Notes under the pieces: generated by a model
What the model was told of the DNA's origin: nothing
What the model saw: the letters and a program-made list of their open reading frames with translations, nothing else
Databases searched by the model: none
In this document: positions 1 through 7,847 of the stretch, one piece after another
Layout: each line of letters begins with the position of its first letter
Numbering within the stretch: the stretch's first letter is position 1
Translations under genes and position numbers: made by a program
Source: CAZWDO01 sp964632485 [NCBI: uncultured bacterium]
GTDB lineage: Bacteria; JAGOEH01
Length of the DNA stretch: 12,662 bases
Assembly (NCBI GenBank): GCA_964632485.1
Contig: CAZWDO010000039.1
Location: 1-12,662, forward strand
Reading direction: 5' to 3'

Positions 1-32
1 TTTATAACAGCTTATCTAATATTTGTAATTCT

Positions 33-117
33 ATGACTTCCGGTTCTCTGAAATTCAAGGACAAGATCGGCATATAATCTCGCTGCTCAGAGATATCACG
101 ATTTATTTAATGATGAA
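33..117 (+). pseudogene. Displaced N-terminal segment of the methyltransferase
   Basis: Positions 33-72 read MTSGSLKFKDKIG from an ATG and then hit TAA at 75-77. Positions 52-117, one base over, read into the methyltransferase and encode the helix with YNLAAQRYHDLFNDE. Joining the two by skipping one base near 70-73 gives a natural-looking N-terminus of about 28 residues. The shift itself is an inference; a sequencing or assembly error is possible. Confidence 0.5.
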
Positions 118-678
118 ATGAACCACAAAGAATATGATCGGAAACTTCTTGATTTGTTTGCTGCAAGACTCGGTCAAGCCGCAGTAATTTGTGATGCGGG
201 ATGCGGTCCTTCGGGTCATATAGGCAAATATGTTTTTGATAAAGGAATTAACGTTGTTGGCGTTGACATATCAGAAAAATGTATCGAACTGGCTCAGCAT
301 TATAATCCAAAGTTACGATATGCGCTTGGAGATATAGTCAATTTGCCATTTGAAGATAAATCATTTGATGGAGTAATTTCTTATTATTCGATAATCGACA
401 CGCCTAAAAGATATATGAATCGGATTTTTAAAGAGTTTTGCCGGGTTTTAAAGACGGATGGCTATCTGCTCGTTGTAGTGAAGGCTGGCGATACTGAGGG
501 ATATATCTCTGATTTGCTGGGAATTAAAGCGGAAATATATTTCACATTATTCACAGAAGATGAGATCGCCAATAATTTGAAACAAGGAGAATTTGATATA
601 GAGTTTTTAGAAATTCGGAACCCGTACGATTTTGAAATCAACAATAATAGAATATTCGCAATTGGTAAAAAGAAGTAG
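118..678 (+). CDS. Class I SAM-dependent methyltransferase, N-terminus probably lost to a frameshift
   Basis: This is a small cytoplasmic methyltransferase of the Methyltransf_11 type; its substrate is unknown. In the 186 residues read from the ATG at 118, the SAM-binding motif I CDAGCGPSGHIG lies at about residues 25-36. The acidic end of strand 2 (GVDIS) follows near 48-52, and a motif-IV-like stretch (LPFEDKSFDGVISYYS) near 77-92. The ATG has no Shine-Dalgarno sequence. The same frame is open upstream from position 52 and encodes YNLAAQRYHDLFNDE, which looks like the helix that precedes motif I in this family, but that stretch has no ATG, GTG or TTG. An ATG at 33 in another frame (MTSGSLKFKDKIG) would join it after a one-base shift near 70-73. 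The gene is therefore either slightly broken or made in shortened form. The catalytic core looks intact. No neighbour suggests a pathway. Confidence 0.8.
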   Translation: MNHKEYDRKLLDLFAARLGQAAVICDAGCGPSGHIGKYVFDKGINVVGVDISEKCIELAQHYNPKLRYALGDIVNLPFEDKSFDGVISYYSIIDTPKRYMNRIFKEFCRVLKTDGYLLVVVKAGDTEGYISDLLGIKAEIYFTLFTEDEIANNLKQGEFDIEFLEIRNPYDFEINNNRIFAIGKKK

Positions 679-681
679 GAG

Positions 682-707
682 TTTTACGAAACTAAGTTTT
701 CGTAAAA
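682..707. repeat. Perfect 10-bp inverted repeat after the methyltransferase stop
   Basis: The arms TTTTACGAAA (682-691) and TTTCGTAAAA (698-707) are exact reverse complements around a 6-nt loop. They start four bases after the stop codon. The stem is AT-rich and no T-tract follows, so it is a poor intrinsic terminator. It could be a weak terminator, an mRNA 3'-end hairpin or a protein-binding site. Confidence 0.4.
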
Positions 708-749
708 GCTGAGTAGTAATTCCAGAAGCGCTGCTGAAACTCGGTCCGA

Positions 750-923
750 TTGATTAAATTTTATCTTGCCTTTAGCGATGATGCCCGAGTACCGGTCGTC
801 GGATTCCTGGGAAGCAGTAATCTGACAATGGCTGGATTATCGCGGCAAGGCGAACTGAATATTGATGTTTTGGATCAGAATGCTGCCTCCAAACTGGCTA
901 AATGGTTTGATAACCGGTGGAAT
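750..923 (+). pseudogene. Fragment of a PLD-type (HKD) domain from a superfamily II helicase
   Basis: About 58 residues resemble the phospholipase-D-like domain that precedes the helicase core in a group of large SF2 helicases. The second half of an HKD motif is clear (GFLGSSNLT), followed by AGLSRQGELNIDVLD and LAKWFDNRWN. The first half survives only as IKFYL, with leucine where the HKD histidine should be. The fragment begins there and the similarity ends near 923, so the rest of the domain and the helicase are absent. The only possible start is a TTG with no ribosome binding site. By chance the frame stays open into the diguanylate cyclase, so a gene caller would report one 712-residue fusion. 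I read this as a decayed relic of an accessory, possibly defence-related, gene. Confidence 0.7.
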
Positions 924-976
924 GCGAGCAAATGTATTATTTGTTGTCATTTTCATCGAAACCCATCGTTTTTAGC

Positions 977-982
977 AAGGAG
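977..982 (+). promoter_or_regulatory. Ribosome binding site that fixes the diguanylate cyclase start
   Basis: AAGGAG lies four bases upstream of the ATG at 987. It is the only good Shine-Dalgarno sequence in this frame and shows that the coding sequence starts at 987, not at the TTG at 750. Confidence 0.8.
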
Positions 983-986
983 CTTT

Positions 987-2888
987 ATGCATAAATGTAG
1001 ATACATATTTTCGGGATTCTTGGGGTTCATTCTCTGCCTGATGCAGGTCGGACAAATATCTTGCGCGCGGAATGGCCGTCCGGCTTCCCCGCAGGCCGTA
1101 GATGGTATCCTTGATTTGAGTGAATGGGATTTTTCCCGCAACGGCTCCGCGGCTCTGAACGGGATGTGGGAGTTCTATCCTTATCGCAATGTGACGCCCG
1201 AAACCGCGGATGTCGCTTCCGCGTTCCCCGATCTGTTCGCGCGGGTTCCGTCCCCCTGGAAGAAGTATGGTATAGCGGATTCGTCCGGAAGGGCGTTCGG
1301 CTATGCGACCTATCGCTTAAAGGTTGTCCTGCCGCGGAAAGGACCGGATGCCGAAAGTGGACATTCCGGATTGATTTTGAAAATCAGCGGAGCGCAATCC
1401 GCTTATCGATGCTGGGTGGATGACCGCCTGATGGGCGGCATGGGCGAGCCCGGCGAACATGGGGAGGGTTTCAGGGGCTTGATCCGTCCGGCATATATCG
1501 CTCTGGGAAATCCGGTCGATACCCTGCGGATTGCTCTGTTTGTGGCCAATTATTTCGATCCGCGCTGGGGCGGGATATCGGAACCGTTGATTCTTGGCGC
1601 GCCGAGTTCCATCCTTCTGGATTTCTGGAGAAATTCCTGGATCGGTATCGGGGGATTCGCCGTTTTCATCATCATCGGGATTTATCATCTTTGGCTATGG
1701 ACACTTCGTCGAAAGGATTGGCTGAATATCCATTTCGCCCTCATCTGCCTGGTAATGGCCCTGCAGGCGGCCTGTACCGGCGAGCGATTTTTCTATGCCG
1801 TTTTCCCTGATATGAGTATTGAAACGTTTTATCGCGTTTGGTATTTGGTGTTTACACTTTTTCCCCTGATCCTGGTTTTTTATCGGGAATTGTTTCCCAT
1901 GGAGATCCACCGTACAGTGGTGCGGCTTGTAGCCGGAATATTCGCTGTGTGTATTGCGCTGGATTTAACCTTGCCGGTACGATTGTTCATGAGTTTTTCC
2001 GTGTTGTTTTACTGGGTTGGGATACTGGTTGTGATCTATATTATTTTCCGGAATATTGTAGCCCTTAAACGGAAACGGGAGTTTGCCGGCATAGTGCTGG
2101 CCGGAGCGGCAGTTCCAATGATCGCCGCGATCCATGACAGTATCTTCGCGATGGGTTTGATCAGCTCTATCTATTTGACTCCTGTTGCATTTATGGTCTA
2201 TATCCTTTCCCAGACCTACGTAATCAGTTTGAAATTTACCAAATTATACAAGCGTAACGAGGAATTGAACCGTGAGCTGGAAAGCTTGAACCGGGAATTG
2301 GAGCGCAAAGTCGAAGAACGGACTGATCTGCTTTTTGCCGCGAATCAAAAACTACTCGAGGCCAATGAGAAATTGGGTTATATGGCGAATTACGACGTAT
2401 TGACCGAATTGGCAAACCGGCGTTTCTTTATGGATTTTCTCGCGCGCGAATGGAAACGCGCCGAACGGCATCGGGAGTCGGTCAGCATCATCATGCTCGA
2501 TATCGATTTTTTCAAGCGCTACAACGATACCTATGGACACCCCGCGGGAGACGGGGTGTTGAAGCGCGTAGCAGAGTGCATCTCCGCCTCGCTTCAGCGC
2601 AGCAGCGACGTAGCGGCCCGCTATGGGGGAGAGGAGTTCGTCATCTATCTTGCCGATACAAATTTGCCGGGAGCGCTGACCATTGCGGAGCGTATCCGGC
2701 GCATGGTTTATCGGGCCGGAATTGAACATCAATCCTCGATAGCGGCAAAAATCCTAACCGTGAGCTTAGGTGTGGCAAGCGCGATTCCCGCCCCGGGGAG
2801 CGACCCGGCGGACTTGTTGCAAGCTGCCGATACCATGCTTTACCAATCGAAAAAAATGGGACGCAACCGCGTTTCCCCTGAATTATAA
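987..2888 (+). CDS. Membrane diguanylate cyclase with 7TM-DISM sensor region and GGDEF domain
   Basis: This 633-residue inner-membrane enzyme should make cyclic-di-GMP from two GTP. A hydrophobic signal or anchor occupies residues 5-26. A periplasmic beta-sandwich of the 7TMR-DISMED2 type follows at about 40-200 (LDLSEWDFS, LNGMWEFYP, GYATYRLKV). About seven membrane segments lie between 216 and 410, then a coiled coil at about 418-465, then the GGDEF domain. The domain looks active: metal-binding D505 in LDID, N513, the signature GGEEF at 547-551, and the feedback-inhibition I-site RSSD at 538-541 with the usual five-residue spacing. The ligand of the periplasmic domain is unknown. The gene stands alone, its 3' end facing the hybrid kinase across a repeat cluster. 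Upstream is an unrelated helicase relic. Confidence 0.93.
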   Translation: MHKCRYIFSGFLGFILCLMQVGQISCARNGRPASPQAVDGILDLSEWDFSRNGSAALNGMWEFYPYRNVTPETADVASAFPDLFARVPSPWKKYGIADSSGRAFGYATYRLKVVLPRKGPDAESGHSGLILKISGAQSAYRCWVDDRLMGGMGEPGEHGEGFRGLIRPAYIALGNPVDTLRIALFVANYFDPRWGGISEPLILGAPSSILLDFWRNSWIGIGGFAVFIIIGIYHLWLWTLRRKDWLNIHFALICLVMALQAACTGERFFYAVFPDMSIETFYRVWYLVFTLFPLILVFYRELFPMEIHRTVVRLVAGIFAVCIALDLTLPVRLFMSFSVLFYWVGILVVIYIIFRNIVALKRKREFAGIVLAGAAVPMIAAIHDSIFAMGLISSIYLTPVAFMVYILSQTYVISLKFTKLYKRNEELNRELESLNRELERKVEERTDLLFAANQKLLEANEKLGYMANYDVLTELANRRFFMDFLAREWKRAERHRESVSIIMLDIDFFKRYNDTYGHPAGDGVLKRVAECISASLQRSSDVAARYGGEEFVIYLADTNLPGALTIAERIRRMVYRAGIEHQSSIAAKILTVSLGVASAIPAPGSDPADLLQAADTMLYQSKKMGRNRVSPEL

Positions 2889-2918
2889 TCCATTTTTAGG
2901 GGTCGCGTCTCGCAAATC

Positions 2919-3053
2919 GTCATCCCCCCAACCCCCGGCACTCGGGCTCCGGCTCCGAATCCATGGGCGTCGCCGCCGTCATTCCGAACTCCGATCCGGA
3001 ATCCATGGGTTACCCTTCTTTACCCATGGATGCCGCATCACGTGCGGCATGAC
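2919..3053. repeat. Cluster 1 of GTCATnCCGG palindromic repeats
   Basis: Three repeat units fill much of the gap between two convergent genes. Unit 1 (from 2919) is degenerate. Unit 2 (2978-3010) reads GTCATTCCG, then CGGAATCCATGGGT. Unit 3 lies in the opposite orientation, from ACCCATGGAT at 3022 to CGGCATGAC at 3053. Unit 3 forms an 8-bp hairpin (ATGCCGCA 3030-3037 with TGCGGCAT 3043-3050). Units 2 and 3 make an inverted pair with matching ATCCATGGGT/ACCCATGGAT inner ends. The hairpins may stop or protect transcripts from both sides. Related clusters occur near 7495 and 9815. Positions 3054-3220 hold only a weak hairpin (3074-3092) and no gene that I can see. Confidence 0.8.
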
Positions 3054-3220
3054 AATGGAGCAGCGGCGCGGCTCCTGTCTGCTGTAGGCAGGTCAGCCCG
3101 CCTCTTTCCGCTGAAGATCAAAATCCGAAGCCACATGATCCTGAAACCGAAATAATAAGGGCTGTTTATTGGTGTTGTTTTAATCTTGCGCGCTATTTTT
3201 GGCGATAAAATTGATGTCTA

Positions 3221-5257
3221 TCAGCGAGAGTATGATGAAATACCTGTTTGGGGCACTTTAATATATTTATTTATCATTTTAAAAAATACACTCTTATCAA
3301 GCGGCTTTGATATAAAATCAGTACACCCTTGCGCTAAAGCAAGTTCCCGATCTGATTCGCTTGAATAGGCGGTTTGCGCGATCACCGGTAAATCAGGAAT
3401 CATCGATTTAATTTTTCTGGTCGCTTCATGTCCATTCATGATCGGCATTTTAATATCCATTAGAACCAGGTCGATATCTTTATTTTTAATGCATATATCG
3501 ACTGCTTCCTGCCCGTTTTTTGCATGAATTAGTTTAAACTTTGAATGAGATAATTCTTCAAACAAAGCTTCGATATATAAATAATTGATAACTTCATCCT
3601 CCGCGACGAGGATAGTGAGGTTTTCTCCAAGTTTGTCGGCGTTGTCAAAATGCGTCTCGAGTGGAACCGGCATAATTTTTTTGACAGGGCTGCAGGGAAT
3701 GCTGACATAAAACGTTGAACCTTTTCCCTTTTCTGACTCCAGAATAATATCACCCCCCAGCAATTGGGCATTTTCTTTGGAAATAGACAATCCTAATCCC
3801 AACCCTCCAAATTTATATGAAAGCGCTTTATCTTCCTGTGAAAATCGTTCGAAGATAATATCTCTGCTTTTCTCGGATATGCCGATGCCCGTGTCCTTGA
3901 CATACAATATTAAGTTTTTATCTTCAAAGTAATAACCAATTTCGACAAACCCGGCATTCGTGAATTTCAGCGCGTTTTCAATTAGATTGCTCAATATTTT
4001 GGAGAGTTTTGTCCTATCTAAAACAATTTCGCTTTCATAGTCGCGCAACTTTTTTTTGATATAGATGGGTATTTTACGTTCTTTAGATTTTAAATCAAAA
4101 ATGGAAAATAACTCCATCAACAAGCCATTCAGGTTGAATTGCTCTTGATGAACCTTTACTTGTTTTGTTTCCAGAGTGGATATTTCAAGAATATCCTCGA
4201 TGGTTTTTAATAATTGCCGGCAACTGTTTTGAATAATTCTTGAAAAATAGTTCTTCTTGTCATCAGAAATATTGGGTTGATTCAGCATTTCAGAAAATCC
4301 GATGATGCCATTCATCGGAGTGCGGATTTCATGCGACATATTGTTGAGGAATTCCGTTTTCAACTGGTTCGCTTCTTCGGCTTTTTCCTTGGCTAAAGTC
4401 AGTTCCTGTTCAGTCGTTTTTCGGTCCGTAACGTCCCGAACATTGCTGATGATGGCTTTGATGGAGGGATTGTTCAAATGGTTCTGCGCCACGGTTTCAA
4501 ACCAGACATATCCCCTTGTTTTATGGATATGGCGGTATTCGACCTTGACAATATGATTATCGATGGCTATCAATTCTTCCCATTTTCGGGCTATATGGGG
4601 CATATCTTCCGGATGGATCACTTTATCGAGGGTTGTTTTCAGTTCTTCGGGCGTATAACCGGTCAAACGCAGCGCGGAGTCGCTGATGAATTCCTGTTCT
4701 CCTTTTTCATTGATGATCACGAATATATCATTGGAGTTTTTGATGAAAAGCTTGAGTTTTTCCTCGTTGGCTTCGGCTTTTTCTTTAGCCTTCAAAAGTT
4801 CATCGGCTTGTTTCTTCTGGTCCGTGATATCATAGACTATGGTGTAATAACACGGCCGCTGGTTGAAACGTATTTTTCTGGCATGAACTTCAACGTCTCT
4901 GATGGCGCCATTTTTCATTCGATGTCTGGAACTTGAAAAAATTTCAATATCGAATTTCTGTTCCTTAATTTCGTGTCTTGTTTCGATATCATCGGGTAAA
5001 GAAACCAGTTGCTGGCCAAACAGTGATTTCATTTCCGGTCGGGAATAACCATAAAACCGACATGCCGATCTGTTGGCGGTCACAATTTGACTGGTTTTAT
5101 TATCAATGATCAGTATAATTGAATAGCAATTATTAAAAAAAGTTTGAAACAGGCGTTTCCGATTTATTTTGGATTGAGCCCTCAGTTTTTGAATTTCCGT
5201 TTTTTGCTTCTCAATCGCCCCCGACTGATCGTCATAAGTTGGAGTAATATGATTCAT
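3221..5257 (-). CDS. Soluble hybrid sensor histidine kinase (PAS-PAS-HisKA-HATPase-REC)
   Basis: This is a 678-residue cytoplasmic hybrid kinase with no membrane segment or signal peptide. A short coiled coil (residues 12-36) leads to PAS domains at about 37-150 and 166-280, the second ending in a PAC-like NVRDVTDRK. A linker coil follows, then the dimerisation/phosphoacceptor helix with H309 in MSHEIRTPMNGIIGF. The ATPase domain has the N-box (N424, N428), G1 box DTGIGI (455-460), F-box ERFSQED and G2 box GGLGLGL. The C-terminal receiver (about 547-670) has acidic residues E553 and D554, phospho-acceptor D601, T629 and K651. All catalytic residues are present. No DNA-binding response regulator or separate phosphotransfer protein is nearby, so its output is unknown. 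A good promoter lies about 220 nt upstream. Confidence 0.95.
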   Translation of the reverse strand: MNHITPTYDDQSGAIEKQKTEIQKLRAQSKINRKRLFQTFFNNCYSIILIIDNKTSQIVTANRSACRFYGYSRPEMKSLFGQQLVSLPDDIETRHEIKEQKFDIEIFSSSRHRMKNGAIRDVEVHARKIRFNQRPCYYTIVYDITDQKKQADELLKAKEKAEANEEKLKLFIKNSNDIFVIINEKGEQEFISDSALRLTGYTPEELKTTLDKVIHPEDMPHIARKWEELIAIDNHIVKVEYRHIHKTRGYVWFETVAQNHLNNPSIKAIISNVRDVTDRKTTEQELTLAKEKAEEANQLKTEFLNNMSHEIRTPMNGIIGFSEMLNQPNISDDKKNYFSRIIQNSCRQLLKTIEDILEISTLETKQVKVHQEQFNLNGLLMELFSIFDLKSKERKIPIYIKKKLRDYESEIVLDRTKLSKILSNLIENALKFTNAGFVEIGYYFEDKNLILYVKDTGIGISEKSRDIIFERFSQEDKALSYKFGGLGLGLSISKENAQLLGGDIILESEKGKGSTFYVSIPCSPVKKIMPVPLETHFDNADKLGENLTILVAEDEVINYLYIEALFEELSHSKFKLIHAKNGQEAVDICIKNKDIDLVLMDIKMPIMNGHEATRKIKSMIPDLPVIAQTAYSSESDRELALAQGCTDFISKPLDKSVFFKMINKYIKVPQTGISSYSR

Positions 5258-5324
5258 AGTCGATTTCCCGATTGGTTGGACAATTTACAGGTCATTTTTT
5301 AGTACTATTCTCACTTGTATCAGC

Positions 5325-5354
5325 TTGCAAAAATTTTACGCAGGCTTTTATAAT
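5325..5354 (+). promoter_or_regulatory. Candidate rightward promoter toward the propeller gene
   Basis: TTGCAA (5325-5330), an 18-bp spacer and a perfect TATAAT (5349-5354) are present. A transcript would start near 5361 and run about 347 nt before the propeller start at 5708, crossing the kinase promoter. The -35 matches at four of six positions, so this is weaker evidence than for the leftward promoter. Confidence 0.35.
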
Positions 5355-5482
5355 CGGCGCATGGGATGAAACGGAGAGATAAATTTGCCTATCGGGTTTG
5401 CGCAATGATAATCTCTTTTCTATAAATGCATCACGCTGTCAGGGTGGTTCGTGCAGAACACTCGAATCGTTTTCTTAATAAT

Positions 5483-5511
5483 ATCATACAATAGTATCCT
5501 TATTTTGTCAA
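5483..5511 (-). promoter_or_regulatory. Sigma-70-type promoter for the hybrid kinase
   Basis: Read leftward, the sequence gives a perfect -35 TTGACA (5511-5506), a 17-bp spacer and -10 TATGAT (5488-5483), one mismatch from TATAAT. Transcription would start near 5476, leaving a 5' UTR of about 220 nt before the kinase ATG at 5257. Confidence 0.6.
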
Positions 5512-5707
5512 GGGCTATTTTGCAATTCAATATTTATCAGTGTTCTTTCTTCCTGTGATCACGCGCTGACGCTGTATTGACAGAGCATATAAACCGATTT
5601 GGGCGATTGATGGAACTGCTTTTAATCGGGTCAAACAACAGGTTGAATGAGGCTTAAACAAATTATCCGCACCAAATGAACCGGTATTTTAGCGGAAAGG
5701 AGTTGGT

Positions 5708-7483
5708 ATGAAATGGATGGACATTGTAACGGCGTTGATTGTAGTTTCCGGTTTTGTTTCAAGCCATGCGCAGAACCGTCTGGCCATGCTCTACGGCAGT
5801 CCGGGCATGGAATACGGCAAGGCGGGAGCCGTGGACAGAAGCGGCAACTATATCAATGGTTCTCTTTTCCAAAATACGATTGATGTGGATCCGGAAGCTG
5901 AATATCAGTTAGCGGCGCCGGGCGCCGCCACGCAAATGGCGCTGACCAAATATGACCGATGCGGGCATCTCGTGTGGGCGAATTCAATTGGCGGCGAGTC
6001 CACCAGCGAAGCCCCGCACGGAATCGCAACCGATGCCGATAATAATATTTACGTGACTGGATATTTCGGGAGCGGGACGGTCTCAGGCTCCCAACCGGCG
6101 AATTTCGATCCGAGGGGAGGAGGCACGTTGGTCACGCAGGGCGGCGAGGATATCTTCTTAGCCAAATACGATAGCAACGGAACCTATTGCTGGGCCTTCG
6201 CCATGGGAAATGCCGCGGCCGACACTCGGGAGTGCGTCTGGGATATCGCCGTTGATGATCAGGGAAATAGTTACGTGGGGGGCGGATTTCACGGAACCAT
6301 GAATTTCAATCCCCGCGGAACCGCTCTGAATGCTTCCCTGCCGGACACCACCGCCGGGCTGTTCATAGCCAGCTACGACCACGATGGAATATGCCGCTGG
6401 GTTGTTGTGCTGGATGTCAAGGGAAACGATGTTTTCAGCGAAACCTACGCCACCTGCGATCTGGATGGCTCAGGTTATCTCTATGTCGCCGGCAATTTTC
6501 GCGGGGCCAATGTCGATTTCAATCCCCTTGGGAGTTCAGTTCGTCTCTCCAGTTCAGGGCAGAACGATATTTTCATTGCCCGCTACTCCGTTGAAAACGG
6601 GAACCTAACCTGGGTGAAACGTATCGGAACCGCGGCTCAGGAATTGGTCTCGCCCGGAGCTCTGCGCTGCGATTCCTATGGCAATTGTTATTTCACGGGA
6701 CGCCTCAGCGGTGTCAATACCGTGAATTTCGATCCGAACGGCGGGCTTGCCAATGTCGTCAATTCTTCTCTTTATCTGGTCTCCTATAATCAGCAAGGCA
6801 ATCTCCGCCATGCGGCGGGCATGAACAGCGGAACCGGGGACGGCGGACACCGCGTGGCGTTCGATCGTGACGGTTATCTGTATTTGACCGGCTGGATGAA
6901 CCAGAGCGCCACTTTCGGAGTCTTAACCCGCACCGCATTTTCGCCCACCGCGGATGTTTTTCTGGCAAAATATCTGCCGGATCTGAGCGTTTGTGACTGG
7001 GTTCTGAATTTCGGCGGAGAAGGCGCCTCTGGCCAGAATATCGCCGCCGGGCTCAACGTAGACCCGGAGAATCATCCCCTCATTACCGGCCAGCTCTTTG
7101 GCGTCAATGCCAATGTCAATCCTTTGGGTGATGAACCCTGTTTTCTTTCCAGCGCGGGTCTGAACGACTGCTTTGTCTTGAAATACAATGCCGACGGAAC
7201 GCTTTGGGAAAATGGGACGAGCGCTATCACCGAGATCCGGGCGGATTGGCGCTTGGCGATCTGGCCCAACCCGATCAGCGATTGGGTGTCGGTAAAAACT
7301 GTGGGGGAGGGGCTATGCCGGCTGGCGGTCTATACCCTGTTGGGACAAAAAGTGGCGCTGCGGGATTACTCCGGCGGTGTCGCCCGGCTCGACTGTTCGC
7401 TGTGGCCGCGCGGCGTCTATCTGCTGCGGCTGACGGATGGAAACGGCCAGCCGCTCGCCACCCGAAAAATCATTAAAAAATGA
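5708..7483 (+). CDS. Secreted seven-bladed beta-propeller (SBBP-type) protein with T9SS sorting domain
   Basis: This 591-residue protein should be exported and released or surface-attached. A signal peptide covers about residues 1-22 (hydrophobic core VTALIVVSGFVSS, then HAQN). Seven SBBP-like repeats of roughly 65-80 residues follow. Each has a core of the form D-x-x-G-x-x-Y-(V/L)-x-G, then often N-F-(D/N)-P, then (D/S)-(I/V/L)-(F/Y)-(L/I)-(A/V)-x-Y. Examples are NNIYVTGYF, GNSYVGGGF, GYLYVAGNF and GNCYFTGRL. Seven repeats fit one closed propeller. The last ~75 residues (WPNPISDW, VYTLLGQKV, GVYLLRL, terminal RKIIKK) are a Por/type IX secretion C-terminal domain. The start is set by AAAGGAG at 5696-5702, five bases before the ATG. 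No catalytic motif is visible; a binding or adhesive role is a guess. A repeat cluster follows directly. Confidence 0.9.
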   Translation: MKWMDIVTALIVVSGFVSSHAQNRLAMLYGSPGMEYGKAGAVDRSGNYINGSLFQNTIDVDPEAEYQLAAPGAATQMALTKYDRCGHLVWANSIGGESTSEAPHGIATDADNNIYVTGYFGSGTVSGSQPANFDPRGGGTLVTQGGEDIFLAKYDSNGTYCWAFAMGNAAADTRECVWDIAVDDQGNSYVGGGFHGTMNFNPRGTALNASLPDTTAGLFIASYDHDGICRWVVVLDVKGNDVFSETYATCDLDGSGYLYVAGNFRGANVDFNPLGSSVRLSSSGQNDIFIARYSVENGNLTWVKRIGTAAQELVSPGALRCDSYGNCYFTGRLSGVNTVNFDPNGGLANVVNSSLYLVSYNQQGNLRHAAGMNSGTGDGGHRVAFDRDGYLYLTGWMNQSATFGVLTRTAFSPTADVFLAKYLPDLSVCDWVLNFGGEGASGQNIAAGLNVDPENHPLITGQLFGVNANVNPLGDEPCFLSSAGLNDCFVLKYNADGTLWENGTSAITEIRADWRLAIWPNPISDWVSVKTVGEGLCRLAVYTLLGQKVALRDYSGGVARLDCSLWPRGVYLLRLTDGNGQPLATRKIIKK

Positions 7484-7494
7484 AATCATCATTC

Positions 7495-7700
7495 GTCATT
7501 CCCGCCCCTCCGTCCTTCAGGGATCTCTTCTCTGTCATTCCGGACTTAACCGCCAGTGCGACGCGGAGCCGGGCAGGCAGCTCACCCCCGGCATCCATTG
7601 GTATCTACCCTCTCTGTCATTCCACTCCCCGATCCGGAATCCATCTCCTCTTCGTCATTCCGGGCTTGACCCGGAATCCAGTCTTTTACCAATGGATGCG
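7495..7700 (+). repeat. Cluster 2 of GTCATTCC palindromic repeats
   Basis: Four units in the same orientation begin at 7495, 7534, 7616 and 7654, i.e. at spacings of 39, 82 and 38 bp. The best is 7654-7680, whose ATTCCGGG (7657-7664) and CCCGGAAT (7670-7677) form an 8-bp stem with loop CTTGA. Units 3 and 4 are enclosed by a perfect 13-bp inverted repeat, GCATCCATTGGTA (7591-7603) and TACCAATGGATGC (7687-7699). The cluster starts 12 bp after the propeller stop and could act as its transcript end. Open frames here (reading VIPGLTRNP) are translations of the repeat, not genes. Positions 7701-7847 show only degenerate repeat remains and AT-rich sequence. Confidence 0.85.
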
Positions 7701-7847
7701 TATCGATGCCCCTCATGAAGGCTCGGGGGAGTGGATGCCGCATACTCCGCTGCTTAATAAGAATGGCTATTTTAACGCTGATAATTTTTTTGTTTGACTA
7801 TCTTAATGATATTTATTTAATGTGTCCGTTGAAAAAAGTGGCAAAGA

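Larger units (their letters stand above)
5258..5707. other. 450-bp intergenic region between divergent genes
   Basis: This AT-rich spacer holds the two facing promoter candidates (5325-5354 rightward, 5483-5511 leftward) and the propeller ribosome binding site (AAAGGAG at 5696-5702). It contains none of the window's palindromic repeats and no convincing coding sequence. I found no clear operator or riboswitch. Confidence 0.6.

Noticed and set aside
5366-5425. Short leader frame starting MKRRDKFAYR just after the rightward promoter candidate
   Set aside because: Only 19 codons, no ribosome binding site, and no attenuator hairpin that I could identify downstream.
5577-5594. TTGACA followed by TATAAA as a promoter for the propeller gene
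   Set aside because: The two boxes are only six bases apart, far below the 16-18 bp needed.
7495-7700. CRISPR array, considered because of the regular spacing of units
   Set aside because: Units are degenerate and palindromic, with no conserved-length unique spacers and no cas genes nearby.
7480-7797. Open frame of about 105 codons after the propeller gene
   Set aside because: It reads VIPGLTRNP and similar peptides, which are translations of the GTCATTCC repeat; it has no ribosome binding site or recognisable domain.
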